64,000 nucleotides of DNA from Shinella sp. WSJ-2 (GCF_003432075.1 NZ_QWBU01000001.1:372001-436000); one strand, 5' to 3'; positions 44,685-54,877 are shown, numbered from the stretch's first letter. Translations and numbers: made by a program. The notes: generated by a model from the sequence alone, not told the origin.

Positions 44685-44891
44685 ATGAGCGGCGACGTCG
44701 TCAATCTTCGTCAGTTCCGCAAGCAGAAGGCCCGCTCCGCAAAGGAAAAGCAGGCCGAGCAGAACCGGCTGACCTTCGGTCGGACGAAGGCCGAGAAGAC
44801 ATTGACGCGCGCCATCAACGAGAAAGCGGAAAAGACCCTCGATCAGGGCCGGCTCGATCAATCCGACCGGCCCGACGAGACGAAGGACTGA
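44685..44891 (+). CDS. DUF4169 family protein
   Basis: A 68-residue, very charged helical protein (VNLRQFRKQKARSAKEKQAE and following), matching the small DUF4169 family of alphaproteobacteria. It is coupled to sspB (7 bases between) and followed by a ribbon-helix-helix gene. Its N-terminus, VVNLRQFRK, strikingly resembles the SspB C-terminal tail VVSLDSFRK, so it might also touch ClpX; this last point is my inference. Confidence 0.78.
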   Translation: MSGDVVNLRQFRKQKARSAKEKQAEQNRLTFGRTKAEKTLTRAINEKAEKTLDQGRLDQSDRPDETKD

Positions 44892-44959
44892 AAGCTTTTC
44901 AAGCCTTTGCCGGAAAAACCGGAATCGATTTCCCAAACCCTTGAATCGATGCGCAAGGC

Positions 44960-45190
44960 ATGATCCGCAAATATTCCACCACCCTGCACGGCCACCGCAC
45001 GAGCTTTTCGCTGGAGCCGGCCTTCCACGACATGCTGAAGGGTATCGCCGACGGGCGAGCGCTACCGCTCGCCGCCCTCATCCGCGAGATCGACGATACG
45101 CGCGCCGTGGACGACAATCTCTCCTCGGCGCTACGGCTCTACGTGCTGGAATGGCTGAAGGAACGAGTGGCCGACAGCCCGGTCAGTTGA
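44960..45190 (+). CDS. Ribbon-helix-helix domain protein
   Basis: A 76-residue protein with an RHH_4-type fold: a beta strand (TTLHGHRTSFSLE), then two helices (AFHDMLKGIADGRALPLAAL and SALRLYVLEWLKER). Such proteins bind DNA as dimers, but this subfamily has no known target. Third gene of the sspB-DUF4169-RHH set. Its 3' end overlaps that of the convergent AsmA gene by 8 bases. Confidence 0.83.
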   Translation: MIRKYSTTLHGHRTSFSLEPAFHDMLKGIADGRALPLAALIREIDDTRAVDDNLSSALRLYVLEWLKERVADSPVS

Positions 45191-48100
45191 CGCCCGGCAG
45201 GCCGTCGAAATTCAGCTGCCCACCATCGATCGGCGGCAGGTCCTCGCCGCGCTCGACATCCTCTCCGGGCGAGACCAGACGGCGCTGCTTCGCTTCATCT
45301 TCCGCCCTGCGCGCCTCTTCGGCCGCCCGCTGCTCGGCAAGCCGGCGCGCCTCCTGCTCGGCTTCCTTGAGACGGCGCGCGTCGTCCGCAGCCTTGCGGC
45401 GCACGCGCTCGGCCTCCTCGGCGGCGGCGCGCGTCGAACGCTCCTGCTCCAGCCGCTCAAGCGCTTCGGCCCTGCGGCGCGCCTCTTCCTCGGCCTGCAA
45501 ACGTGTCGCCTCGGCAAGGGCCGCCCGCGCCTCGGCACGGGAACGGTAAAGCGCCGCCTCCCGACGAAGGCGCTGTTTTTCCAGCACATTGGCCTGCAAC
45601 GTCTCGACCCGCCGGCGCTCCGTCTCGAAGCGGCGCAGCGACAGGAAATTCGCCAGCGGCTGCACGTCCATCTCGAAACCGGGCGCCTCGACAAGGCCGC
45701 GATAGCCGAGAACCACTTCCGGTTCGGCGCCCGCCAGCGCCTCCTCGCCCGCCTTGTAGCTGACGGCAAGCCGCGCCGTCATGGTATCGCCGGCAAGATC
45801 GACATCCGCATCGCCCGTCAGAGCCGCCTTCGCATCCTCGGCCGTCACGCTCTGCACGCGCAGCCTGCCGCCGGCCAGCGCAAAGGGAATGCGCACCTCG
45901 CCAAGGGCCGCTTCCTTCTGAAGAACCGCATCAACAGCGAAGTTTGCGACCCGTTCAGGCGTGACATCACCCTCGATACGGTCTGCATTCGCCAGTAGCA
46001 TCGCCAGCGCCCCGGTATCGAGCCCGTGCAGCGTCAGGTCGGAAACGTGCACCTCGCCGGAACCGCTCGCGCCCTCAACCATACTCCTGATGCTCTTGCC
46101 GGAGGCATCGACGGCGAGCGTCACATCCGCCTTGCCGGTGGCGACGGCACCTTGTGGTCCGGTCCAGGCGATCTTCGACAGATCGGCGCCCGTCAGGCGT
46201 GCGCGCGCCTCGAAGAGGCCGTTCTCATCGGCATTGGCCACCTTGAGGCGGCCCGAAAGCCGCCCGCCGAGCCAGCCGCCGTCCATATCGTCGAGCGTCA
46301 GCTCGCCACCCTTCCACTGGAGATTGCCCTTGAAATCCTCAACCGCGCCGTAAAGCCCGGGCCAGAAGGAAACGGCCGACAGCGCGACGGAGACATCGGC
46401 GGCATCCTGCAGCGGCTGCACCAGCGGCGCGGTATTGAGCCCGCCCTCGACGACATCTTGCACCGGGCCGGCGATGGCCTCAGCCAGGAAGGCGAAATCG
46501 ACCGTATCGAAATGCAGGGCGCCCGTACCTTTGAGCACGGTCGCCGCGCGATCGAAGCTTAGGTTACCGGAAAACGCGTTGCGGTCCGCTTGCCCGGCAA
46601 TATGCGTGATAGCGACGGCTTCGGGACTGATCGCGACCGAGGCCTGCAAGGAGACCGGCAAGCCCGCGCCCGCCTGCGGCGCGGCAATGCCGTTCATCAT
46701 CAGGTAGGGTTCGATGTCATCACTCTTGGCGGTGACGGCCAGCGTGCCGTCGAGGAACCGGTCGGCGGAAATCACTGCCGTACCCTTCGCCGAAATCGTC
46801 GTGCTGCCCGCGTTGAAGGCGGCCGATACCATTGCCGGCCCCCCCTGCGGCTGCGCCACGCGGAAGGTGGCGCTGGCGTCAGGCTCGCCGTCGAAGGGCA
46901 GCGGATCGAGCCCGATCTGCCCGGCGAGTACGACGGATTGCGGGTTGAACAGGCTGCCCTCCAACTCGAAGCGGCTGCCGGCCAGGAGATCGGCCAGCCT
47001 TTCCGCCGAGAGCTTCAATTCCAGACGCCCCTCGTTGACGGGGCCGGTAACGGTCAGCACCGCCGGCTTATCCTGCGCCATGGTCGCGCGGATGGAGAGG
47101 TCGGCATTGTCATAGTAGCCAGCATTGGCAATGAAACGGCTGAGAAGCGGATGGGCTGGCAGGTGCCGCGCAAGGAGATCGCCGACCGGCCGCATGGCTT
47201 GCGCCTTCAGCTTCACGTCGATGCCGGCGCTCGGCTCCAGCAGCGTTCCGCCAAGCGTGCCGCTGGCCGACAGGGTCGCCCCCTCGAGCGCGGCGACATC
47301 GAGATGGCTCAGCGTCAGCAAACCATCCTTCACCGACAGCGCCGCATTGACGCCGCTGGCCGTCTCACCGAAAGCGATGAAGCGATCCGCCTTGATATCC
47401 AGCGCCATCGCGTGGTCGGCCAGCGTGCCGAGCGAGGCATCGCCGGCGACGAGACCGGTGAGCGCTTGCAGAGATTCCAGCTGAACCTCGTTGCCGCGCA
47501 ATTCCAAGGACAGGGTCGGCGCGGCATCGCTCCGGGATTCGCGTTCCAGCCGGCCGTTCAGCGACGCGCCGCCAATGGCGATTTCGAGATTCTCGAATCG
47601 CTGCAACGCATCGGTCAGGTTAACGTCGGCGGAAAACCCTGCCGTCTTCAGCTTGCGGATTTCCGGATCGACGGAGCCGGCAAGCCATGTGGCGAGGCCC
47701 GACGGCTGGTTCGACGCAACCAGCAGGTTGCCGACGAAGCCGCGGTTTTCGCGCAATGTCAGCCGCCCCTTCGCCTCCAGTGCGGTGCGTCCAGGCAGCT
47801 GCGCATCCGCGCGATCAATGCGCCAGCCATCGCCGTCGGGCTTCACGTCGAGGCGGATCTCGCGCACCGTCGTATCGCCCACAACAACGGCGGGCAGGAA
47901 AAGGCTGGCGCGGCCGGGCACCTGAGGGATCGGAATGTCGGCGGCGATCGCCAACAGCGCCTGAAGCCGCTGACGGGCGGAAAGCTGCGGGTCGCGGCCG
48001 GTCTTGCCGGTTTCGCCGCTCGCGCCGATACGCGAAACGTCGATCTGTTGGCCATCGGCGATCAACAGGAACTCCGGCGCGCGGCCGGTGTCTAGCGTCG

Positions 48101-48971
48101 CCTCGCCCGTCACCACATAGGGATCGGCGGCAGGCCCGGCTTCCAGCCGATATTCCGGAATGCGCACGCGCTCGTTGGAAAGCTCGAATTTGCCGGCTAT
48201 GCGGATTGGATCGCCGGGCGCGTCGCCCTTCGGCCGCTGTTTCTCCGAAACGGTGAACCCGCCCTGATATTGCGGACGGAAATCGACGATCTTGAGCGCG
48301 CCGTCGAGATCGGCGGTGAAAGCGAGATTGTCGGGCACGATGCGGGTGCGCATGGAGAGCGCACCATTCTCCACTTGCCCGCTCGACAGCTGGAAAGCCC
48401 CGCTCTCGCCATCGAGCGCGCCGCGCCCATCGATGCGCCAGGGACCGGCCAGCGTTTTCGCCGAAATCTGCGCATCGAGCCCGGTGACATGGCGCGTGCG
48501 CCCCGTTTGCTCGTCGACGAATTCGATATCGCCGCCGATGATGGCGACATTTTCGAGAATGACGGTGCGGGCGGGAATATCCGACTTGCGGCCGCGCGCC
48601 CAGTCGAGCGTGCCGTCCTTGAAGAGCTTGATCCGCGCCTTCGGCTCCTCGATGCGCATATCGAAGATCAGTGCCTCGCCGGAGAGGAACGGCGCCAGTT
48701 CCGCATCCATCGAGAACCGCGCAACCTCGACCAGCGGCTTGCCCTCCTCCGGCGAGCCGACGCGCACGTCGTTTAGTGTCACGGACGGGAACGGGATAAG
48801 GCGGGCATCGACGCTGCCATGCACGGTGACGGGGCGGCCCATGATGCGGCTCGCCTCCCGCTCGAAATCCTGCCGGAAACTCGTCCAGTCGATGAAGAGC
48901 GGCGCCAGCAGCGCCGCAAAGAGCGCCACCACCACCAAGCCGCCACCGATAAGCATGATCCTAGAAAGCAC
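45183..48971 (-). CDS. AsmA-family envelope protein with coiled-coil tail
   Basis: A 1262-residue protein with one N-terminal membrane helix (about 5-28), then a long repeat-rich beta region typical of AsmA/TamB-like proteins (DWTSFRQDFEREASRIMGRP is the usual start of the AsmA domain) and the AsmA_2 domain near residue 1000. Such proteins bridge the periplasm and are linked to phospholipid or outer-membrane transport. The last 150 residues are an Arg/Glu/Ala-rich coiled coil, unusual for the family. GTG 48971 with GAGG eight bases upstream was chosen over TTG 48992. Confidence 0.87.
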   Translation of the reverse strand: MLSRIMLIGGGLVVVALFAALLAPLFIDWTSFRQDFEREASRIMGRPVTVHGSVDARLIPFPSVTLNDVRVGSPEEGKPLVEVARFSMDAELAPFLSGEALIFDMRIEEPKARIKLFKDGTLDWARGRKSDIPARTVILENVAIIGGDIEFVDEQTGRTRHVTGLDAQISAKTLAGPWRIDGRGALDGESGAFQLSSGQVENGALSMRTRIVPDNLAFTADLDGALKIVDFRPQYQGGFTVSEKQRPKGDAPGDPIRIAGKFELSNERVRIPEYRLEAGPAADPYVVTGEATLDTGRAPEFLLIADGQQIDVSRIGASGETGKTGRDPQLSARQRLQALLAIAADIPIPQVPGRASLFLPAVVVGDTTVREIRLDVKPDGDGWRIDRADAQLPGRTALEAKGRLTLRENRGFVGNLLVASNQPSGLATWLAGSVDPEIRKLKTAGFSADVNLTDALQRFENLEIAIGGASLNGRLERESRSDAAPTLSLELRGNEVQLESLQALTGLVAGDASLGTLADHAMALDIKADRFIAFGETASGVNAALSVKDGLLTLSHLDVAALEGATLSASGTLGGTLLEPSAGIDVKLKAQAMRPVGDLLARHLPAHPLLSRFIANAGYYDNADLSIRATMAQDKPAVLTVTGPVNEGRLELKLSAERLADLLAGSRFELEGSLFNPQSVVLAGQIGLDPLPFDGEPDASATFRVAQPQGGPAMVSAAFNAGSTTISAKGTAVISADRFLDGTLAVTAKSDDIEPYLMMNGIAAPQAGAGLPVSLQASVAISPEAVAITHIAGQADRNAFSGNLSFDRAATVLKGTGALHFDTVDFAFLAEAIAGPVQDVVEGGLNTAPLVQPLQDAADVSVALSAVSFWPGLYGAVEDFKGNLQWKGGELTLDDMDGGWLGGRLSGRLKVANADENGLFEARARLTGADLSKIAWTGPQGAVATGKADVTLAVDASGKSIRSMVEGASGSGEVHVSDLTLHGLDTGALAMLLANADRIEGDVTPERVANFAVDAVLQKEAALGEVRIPFALAGGRLRVQSVTAEDAKAALTGDADVDLAGDTMTARLAVSYKAGEEALAGAEPEVVLGYRGLVEAPGFEMDVQPLANFLSLRRFETERRRVETLQANVLEKQRLRREAALYRSRAEARAALAEATRLQAEEEARRRAEALERLEQERSTRAAAEEAERVRRKAADDARRLKEAEQEARRLAEQRAAEEARRAEDEAKQRRLVSPGEDVERGEDLPPIDGGQLNFDGLPGVN

Positions 48972-49022
48972 GCCGCATGCCTCGAATTCCAATTACCTGC
49001 GTCAGGATAACGCGAAAGGCCG

Positions 49023-50435
49023 CTACAGGGTCGAAAAAATCTTGCCGGGATTAAGAATGTTGTCGGGATCAAGCGCCAGCTTGATCTGCTTCATCAGGGT
49101 CACCGTGCCGCCAAGCTCCGTCGGCAGGAAAGCCTGCTTGCCCTGGCCGATGCCATGTTCACCCGTGCAGGTGCCGTCCATGGAGAGCGCGCGGGCATTG
49201 AGACGGCCGACGAAGGCCTCGACCTTTTCCACATGGGCCGGGTCCTTGTCGTCGAAGACCACGCAGACATGGAAATTGCCGTCGCCGGCATGGCCGACGA
49301 TCGGCGCCAGCAGACCATGGGCCTCTATGTCCCGCTCGGTCTCCGCCACGCAATCGGCCAGCCGCGAGATCGGCACGCAGACATCGGTCGCGATCGCCTC
49401 ATAGCCGGGCCGCAGCGCCTTGGAAGCCCAATAGACATTGTGCCGGGCCTTCCAGAGCTTCGCCCGCTCCTCGGCGTCGGCGCTCCAGTGGAATTCGCCG
49501 CCGCCGCATTCGGCGGCGATCGCGCCGAAGTCTTCCGATTGCAGGCGCACGCTCTCCTCCGTGCCGTGGAACTCCACGAACAGAGTCGGCTGTTCCGGCA
49601 GGTCAAGCCCGGAATAGGCGTTGCAGGCCTTGATCTGCAAGGTGTTGAGCAATTCGATGCGGGCGACGGGAATGCCGAGCTGGATGGTCATGATCACCGC
49701 ATTGCTGGCATCCTTCAGCGTCGGAAAACCGCAGATACCGCCGGCAATGACGGCCGGAATGCCTTGCAGGCGCAGGGTCACGGAGGTCAGGACACCAAGC
49801 GTTCCCTCCGCGCCGACGAGAAGGCGCGTGAGGTCGTAACCGGCGGAGGATTTGCGCGCCCGCCGGGCGGTGCGGATCTCCTCGCCGGTCGCCGTGACGG
49901 CGGTGACGGCGAGGACATTGTCCTTCATCGTGCCGTAGCGCACGGCATTGGTGCCGGAGGCGCGCGTCGAGGCCATGCCGCCGATCGACGCGTTGGCGCC
50001 GGGATCAATGGGGAAGAACAGGCCGGTATCGCGCAGATAGACGTTCAGCTCCTCGCGCGTGATACCGGGCTCGACGGTGCAATCGAGATCCTCGGCATTC
50101 ACTTCGAGAACACGCTTCATATTGCTAAAATCGATCGAGATACCGCCGAAGGGGGCATTGACCTGCCCCTCCAGCGAGGAGCCGGTGCCGAAGGGGATGA
50201 CGGGCACCTTGAGGTCCGCACAAAGCCCGACGACCGCCTTCACCTCCTCCGCGTTTTCCACGAAGACGACGGCATCGGGAAGCTGCGCTGGAATATAGGT
50301 GGTGGTATGGGCATGCTGCCCGCGGATCGCCTCGCCGGTCTGCAACCGCGTGCCGAAACGCTCCGAAAGTCGGGCCACCGCCTCCGCGATCCCTGTCTCG
50401 TTGCGCTGGCCCGTCCTGATATCCGCCAATGCCAT
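49023..50435 (-). CDS. FAD-binding oxidase, D-lactate dehydrogenase type
   Basis: A 470-residue flavoprotein of the GlcD/DLD family. The PCMH FAD domain has PVIPFGTGSSLEGQVN and DPGANASIGGMASTRASGTN, and the C-terminal catalytic domain has GHAGDGNFHV and GTCTGEHGIGQGK. It oxidises D-2-hydroxy acids, most often D-lactate, passing electrons to cytochrome c or quinone. No glcE or glcF partners are adjacent, which favours single-subunit D-lactate dehydrogenase (cytochrome). It stands 51 bases downstream of the AsmA gene start on the same strand but is probably separately expressed. Confidence 0.9.
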   Translation of the reverse strand: MALADIRTGQRNETGIAEAVARLSERFGTRLQTGEAIRGQHAHTTTYIPAQLPDAVVFVENAEEVKAVVGLCADLKVPVIPFGTGSSLEGQVNAPFGGISIDFSNMKRVLEVNAEDLDCTVEPGITREELNVYLRDTGLFFPIDPGANASIGGMASTRASGTNAVRYGTMKDNVLAVTAVTATGEEIRTARRARKSSAGYDLTRLLVGAEGTLGVLTSVTLRLQGIPAVIAGGICGFPTLKDASNAVIMTIQLGIPVARIELLNTLQIKACNAYSGLDLPEQPTLFVEFHGTEESVRLQSEDFGAIAAECGGGEFHWSADAEERAKLWKARHNVYWASKALRPGYEAIATDVCVPISRLADCVAETERDIEAHGLLAPIVGHAGDGNFHVCVVFDDKDPAHVEKVEAFVGRLNARALSMDGTCTGEHGIGQGKQAFLPTELGGTVTLMKQIKLALDPDNILNPGKIFSTL

Positions 50436-50528
50436 GGTAAGGTCCTCACTCTCTGAGGTTTACTCAGCAAATTGACGCCCGGCTGTCCAGCCGCAATATC
50501 CGGTCATGCCAAGCATTTCCGGCGGCGG

Positions 50529-53500
50529 TCACTCCGCCGCCTGCGCCAGCGCCTCATCTTTCGGCTGCTCCTTCTCGCGAGCGCGCGCCAGCATCTCGGC
50601 ATGCTGGAGCTCGGCGGCAAGGCGGCGCTCCTCGTCGGCATGCGGGCTGGTGAAGCGCGCGATGACCAAATAGGCGACCGGCGTCAAATAGAGCGTCACG
50701 ACAGTCGCAAGACCGAGGCCGCCGACGAGAACCCAGCCAAGCGAGATGCGCGCCTCCGCGCCCGCCCCGCTTGCCAACACCAGCGGCACCGCACCGACGA
50801 CGGTGGCGATCATCGTCATCAGGACCGGCCGCAGGCGGATGTTCGAGGCGTTTTCGATGGCGCTGCGGATATCCTGGCCCTGGTCACGCAGCTGGTTGGC
50901 GAATTCGACGATCAGAATACCGTTCTTCGCCATGATGCCGACTAGCAGCACAAGGCCGATCTGACTGTAGATATTCAGCGTCGTGCCGGTCAGGATCATC
51001 GCGAAGACGGCGCAGGCCAGCCCGAGCGGCACCGTAACCATGATGATCACAGCACTGACGAAACTCTCGAACTGCGCCGAAAGCACCAGGAAGATGATGG
51101 CGATGGCGAAGCCGAAGGTGATGATGAGGCCGCTCGAATTTTCCTGCAGCGATGCGGCTTCCGCCATCGGCATCAGGCGCGAGCCCTCGGGCAGCAGCGG
51201 TTGCGCCATCTCCTCGACCATGCTGAGCGCATCGCCAAGTGCCAGCCCATCCTTGAGTCCGGCGGAGAGCGAGACGGCGCGCAGCTGCTGCTCGCGCGAA
51301 AGCTGCGGCGCGACGGCCTTCTCCTCCAGGGACGCGATGGAGGACATCGGCACGATCTTGCCGTCGCCGGTCTTGAGGAAGATGTTTTCGAGGTCCATCG
51401 GATCGTTGATGGGTGTCGTCGTGGAGGACAGTTTGACGGGGTAGGACTGCCCGTCGACATAGATATCGACGACGCTCGTGCCCTCCAGCATCGCCTGCAA
51501 GGCGGAGGAAAGACCCGTGATATCGATCCCGAGATCGGCCGCGCGTTCGCGATCCACGGTCACCGAAAGCTGGGCCTGGTTGGCCTCGTAATTGAGCCGC
51601 ACGTTTTCGAAACGGCCGCTGTCCTGGATTTTTCGCACCAGTTCCGCCGCGGCATTACCGAGCTTGGTATAGTCGTTGCCGACAAGCGCCACCTGCAGGC
51701 CGTTGCCGGCGCCGCGAATGCCGAGGCTGTTGGGCTGCTGCGCGAACGCGCGCACCGAGGGCACCTCGGCAACCACCTTGTTGATATCCTGCACGATTTG
51801 CTGTTGCGAACGCTCGCGCTCGCTCCAGGGCGCCAGCGTCAGCACCATGAAGCCGCTGTTGGTCGAGCCGCCCTGCCCGGAGATCGAGAAGATATTGACG
51901 ATCTCGCCGCCGTCATAGAGTGGGCGCAGCTTGTCCTCGATGATCTTCATCTGGTCCTGCGCATATTCCAGCGAGACGCCCTGCGGCGCGTTGATGCGCA
52001 GCATCACCATCGAGCGGTCTTCAGTCGGCGTCAGCTCGGACTTGATGGTGAAGAACGAGGTGGCGCCCGCCGCCGTGAAGAGGAGCGCAACGATGAAGAC
52101 GATGAAGGGCGCGCCGAGGCAGGCGCTGAGTGAAGCGCGGTAGAAGCGTGAGGCGGCACCGCCGATGCGGGCAAGGATGCCGGTATGTTCGTGCGTCATG
52201 TCCTTCGTCAGCATGCGCGAGGCGAGCATCGGGCAGAGCGTCAGCGCCACGAAGGAGGATAGCAGGATGGCGAAGGCGAGCACGAAGCCGAACTCGCGGA
52301 AGAGCCTCCCCGCCTGGCCGGGCAGAAAGGAGAGAGGCACGAAGACGGCGGCAAGTGTGGCCGTCGTCGCGATAACCGCAAAGAACACTTCCAGCGTGCC
52401 GAGAATGGCGGCAGCGCGCGGCTTCAGGCCCTCGGCCCGGCGGCGCACGATGTTTTCCAGCACCACGATGGCGTCGTCCACCACGAGGCCGGTCGCGAGC
52501 ACGATCGCCAGCAGCGTCAGGATGTTGACGGAGAAACCCGCCATGTAGATTGCCGCGATGGTACCGATCAGTGCGATCGGCATGCTGATCGTCGGGATGA
52601 GCGTGGCTCGCCAGTCGAGCAGGAAGAGATAGATGACGAGCGTCACTATCAAGACGGCAACGACGAGCGCGATCTCCACCTCGTGGATCGCGCCGTCGAT
52701 AAAGACGGCGTCGTCGCTGGTGATCTTGATCTGCGTGCCCTCGGGCAGGATCGTGCCGAACTGCGCCACCATCTGCTTGACGCCGGTTGAAATGTCGAGC
52801 GTGTTCGACTGCGCCTGGCGGATGATGCCGAGGCCGATGCCCTGCCGCCCGTTGGAGCGCAGTGCCGTCGAGCCCTCGTCCGGTCCGAGCGTGACCATGG
52901 CGACGTCGCCGAGGCGCACATGGTTCTTCAGGATGAGGTTTTCGAAATCGGACGGCTTTGTTAGATCGGCCGTGGCGCGGACCGTGATATCCTGGCTCTG
53001 GCTCTTCAGCGAACCCGCCGGCACGTCGAAGGCGGCGGTCGCGAGCGCATTGCGCAGGTCGGCCACCGTCAGCCCGCGTGCGGCAAGCTTCGCCTGATCG
53101 ACATCGACACGGAAAATCTTCTCCTGATCGCCATAAACGGCGACGTCGGCCACGCCCTCGACGGAGGCAAGGCGGTCGGTGATCTCGTTTTCGGCCAGCA
53201 GCGTGAGGTCTTCCAGCGACAGCGTGTCGGAGGTCAGCGCAAGCCGCATGATCGGTTGGCTGTCCGCATCGGCCTTCACGACACGCGGGTCGTCGGCATC
53301 GTCGGGCAGCTGGTTCGTCACGCGGCCGAGCGCATCGCGCACGTCGTTGGCGGCCTGATTGATATCGGTCGTGTCGGAGAACTCCAGGGTCACGCGGCTG
53401 CGGCCGAAGGACGAGACGGAGGAGATTTTCTTGATGCCCTGCACGCGCGAAACGCCGCCCTCGACGACATCCGTGATCTCGCGGTCGATGGTTTCGGGCG

Positions 53501-53702
53501 ACGCGCCATCGAAATCCGTGGTGACGGTGATGACCGGCTGGTCGACGGAGGGCAGTTCGCGAATTTCGACGCCAGTGAAAGCGGCAAGGCCGGCAATGAT
53601 GATCAGCGTGTTGAGCACAAGGGCAAGGATCGGCCGGCGAATGAAAAGCGCGGTAAAGCCCGCCTTGCCGCCATCGTTCATCCCACTCGCCTCGCCCGAC
53701 AT
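50529..53702 (-). CDS. RND multidrug efflux permease
   Basis: A 1057-residue proton-driven inner-membrane transporter of the HAE1 family, with 12 helices and two large periplasmic loops. Conserved segments include the N-terminal RPILALVLNTLIIIAGL, DEAS-type VVDDAIVVLENIVRR in helix 4 with its Asp pair, and GIMAKNGILIVEF in the second half. It exports drugs or other amphiphiles across the envelope with the adaptor encoded upstream. The start ATG 53702 overlaps the adaptor stop as TGATG; GTG 53705 is equally possible. The outer-membrane channel gene is not in the window. A perfect GC stem overlaps its stop codon. Confidence 0.95.
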   Translation of the reverse strand: MSGEASGMNDGGKAGFTALFIRRPILALVLNTLIIIAGLAAFTGVEIRELPSVDQPVITVTTDFDGASPETIDREITDVVEGGVSRVQGIKKISSVSSFGRSRVTLEFSDTTDINQAANDVRDALGRVTNQLPDDADDPRVVKADADSQPIMRLALTSDTLSLEDLTLLAENEITDRLASVEGVADVAVYGDQEKIFRVDVDQAKLAARGLTVADLRNALATAAFDVPAGSLKSQSQDITVRATADLTKPSDFENLILKNHVRLGDVAMVTLGPDEGSTALRSNGRQGIGLGIIRQAQSNTLDISTGVKQMVAQFGTILPEGTQIKITSDDAVFIDGAIHEVEIALVVAVLIVTLVIYLFLLDWRATLIPTISMPIALIGTIAAIYMAGFSVNILTLLAIVLATGLVVDDAIVVLENIVRRRAEGLKPRAAAILGTLEVFFAVIATTATLAAVFVPLSFLPGQAGRLFREFGFVLAFAILLSSFVALTLCPMLASRMLTKDMTHEHTGILARIGGAASRFYRASLSACLGAPFIVFIVALLFTAAGATSFFTIKSELTPTEDRSMVMLRINAPQGVSLEYAQDQMKIIEDKLRPLYDGGEIVNIFSISGQGGSTNSGFMVLTLAPWSERERSQQQIVQDINKVVAEVPSVRAFAQQPNSLGIRGAGNGLQVALVGNDYTKLGNAAAELVRKIQDSGRFENVRLNYEANQAQLSVTVDRERAADLGIDITGLSSALQAMLEGTSVVDIYVDGQSYPVKLSSTTTPINDPMDLENIFLKTGDGKIVPMSSIASLEEKAVAPQLSREQQLRAVSLSAGLKDGLALGDALSMVEEMAQPLLPEGSRLMPMAEAASLQENSSGLIITFGFAIAIIFLVLSAQFESFVSAVIIMVTVPLGLACAVFAMILTGTTLNIYSQIGLVLLVGIMAKNGILIVEFANQLRDQGQDIRSAIENASNIRLRPVLMTMIATVVGAVPLVLASGAGAEARISLGWVLVGGLGLATVVTLYLTPVAYLVIARFTSPHADEERRLAAELQHAEMLARAREKEQPKDEALAQAAE

Positions 53703-54877
53703 CACGTGCCCTCCGCGACGGCGGGTTTGTCTTTCGTGGGCCGCTCTTCGGCGGTGCGCACCGCGCCACCCTGCCGCAGCGTCTGCACACCTTCGGTCAC
53801 GATCGCGTCACCCTCGGCAAGCTCGGCCTTGACCAGCACCTTATCAGGATTGCGCTGCACGATATGGACGGGCACGCGCTCCACCTTATCGTCCTTCACG
53901 CGCCAGACATAGGACCCGTCGGCGCTCCACTGCAGCGAGAGCGGATCGACGCTCGGATAGAGATCGCCGGCAAAGCGCATGGTCACCTGGAAGGACATGC
54001 CGGCGCGCAGCACGTCGTCGGGATTGGCGATGCGCGCGCGGACGCGCAACGTGCGGCTTTCCTGGTCGATGCGGTTGTCGATCGCCTGCACCTTGCCGGT
54101 GAAGGTCTCGCCCGGCCGCGCGACGGCTGTCGCACTCACCTCCCCGCCGACCTTGACGCTCACGGCAAACCGCTCCGGCACCCAGTAATCGACGAGGATT
54201 TCCGACCTGTCGTCGATGCGGGCAATGGCGGTGGAGGTCGTGACATAGTCGCCGGGATTGACGGAGATGATACCGACCACGCCGCTATAGGGTGCGGTGA
54301 TATCACGGCGGCGCAGCGTCAGTTCGGCGTTCTGCAAAGCAAGCTCCGCCGCCTTCAGCGCGGTCTGCGCATCCTGCAGGTCGGCCGTGCTGGTGGAGGA
54401 CCGCAGGTTTTCCAGGCGTTTAAGCTTCTGCTGGGCCGCTTCGACGGTGACGCGCGCCTGATCGGCAGCGATCTTCTGCTCGTCGCTGTCGAGCCGGGCG
54501 ATGACCGCCCCCTGCTCCACGCGCGTTCCGGATTCGACGAGGACTTCTGTAAGATTGCCGGTAGCATAGGGCGTGACCGTCACCGTGCGGATCGCCTCGC
54601 CGTCGCCGATGGCGTTCAGCCGATCGTTGACGGTTGCCATGGCGACCGGCCTGGTGGCGACAAGCGTCGGCCCGCCGCCGAAACCACCGCGACGGCCGCT
54701 TCCCTGATTTCCGTCATCTGCCTTTTCATCGGAAGCCGGCGCGATGGCCGCGACGAGCGACGCCGGCAGGCCGGCGGCCGTCAGCACTCCGTTTGCACCG
54801 GGAGCGAAGCGACCCCAGAGCAGGACCCCGGCCGAAATGACGCCAAGGCCGATAAGGAGCTGTTTCCAAACCCGCAT
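53702..54877 (-). CDS. RND efflux periplasmic adaptor
   Basis: A 391-residue membrane-fusion protein. N-terminal helix (LLIGLGVISAGVLLWGRF), a Gly-rich linker, a split lipoyl domain (TVTPYATGNLTEVLVESGTR and APYSGVVGIISVNPGDYV), an alpha-hairpin of about 60 residues between them, and beta-barrel and membrane-proximal domains. It links the permease to the outer-membrane channel. First gene of the efflux operon; two TTAC-N6-GTAA sites lie 100-146 bases upstream. Confidence 0.94.
   Translation of the reverse strand: MRVWKQLLIGLGVISAGVLLWGRFAPGANGVLTAAGLPASLVAAIAPASDEKADDGNQGSGRRGGFGGGPTLVATRPVAMATVNDRLNAIGDGEAIRTVTVTPYATGNLTEVLVESGTRVEQGAVIARLDSDEQKIAADQARVTVEAAQQKLKRLENLRSSTSTADLQDAQTALKAAELALQNAELTLRRRDITAPYSGVVGIISVNPGDYVTTSTAIARIDDRSEILVDYWVPERFAVSVKVGGEVSATAVARPGETFTGKVQAIDNRIDQESRTLRVRARIANPDDVLRAGMSFQVTMRFAGDLYPSVDPLSLQWSADGSYVWRVKDDKVERVPVHIVQRNPDKVLVKAELAEGDAIVTEGVQTLRQGGAVRTAEERPTKDKPAVAEGT

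Noticed and set aside
46590-48095. 501-codon frame opposite the AsmA gene
   Set aside because: Antisense shadow; the AsmA frame has a membrane anchor and family features.
50521-50541. Perfect GGCGGCGG/CCGCCGCC stem at the RND permease stop
   Set aside because: It overlaps codons and has no U-run; probably chance symmetry in Ala/Ala codons.
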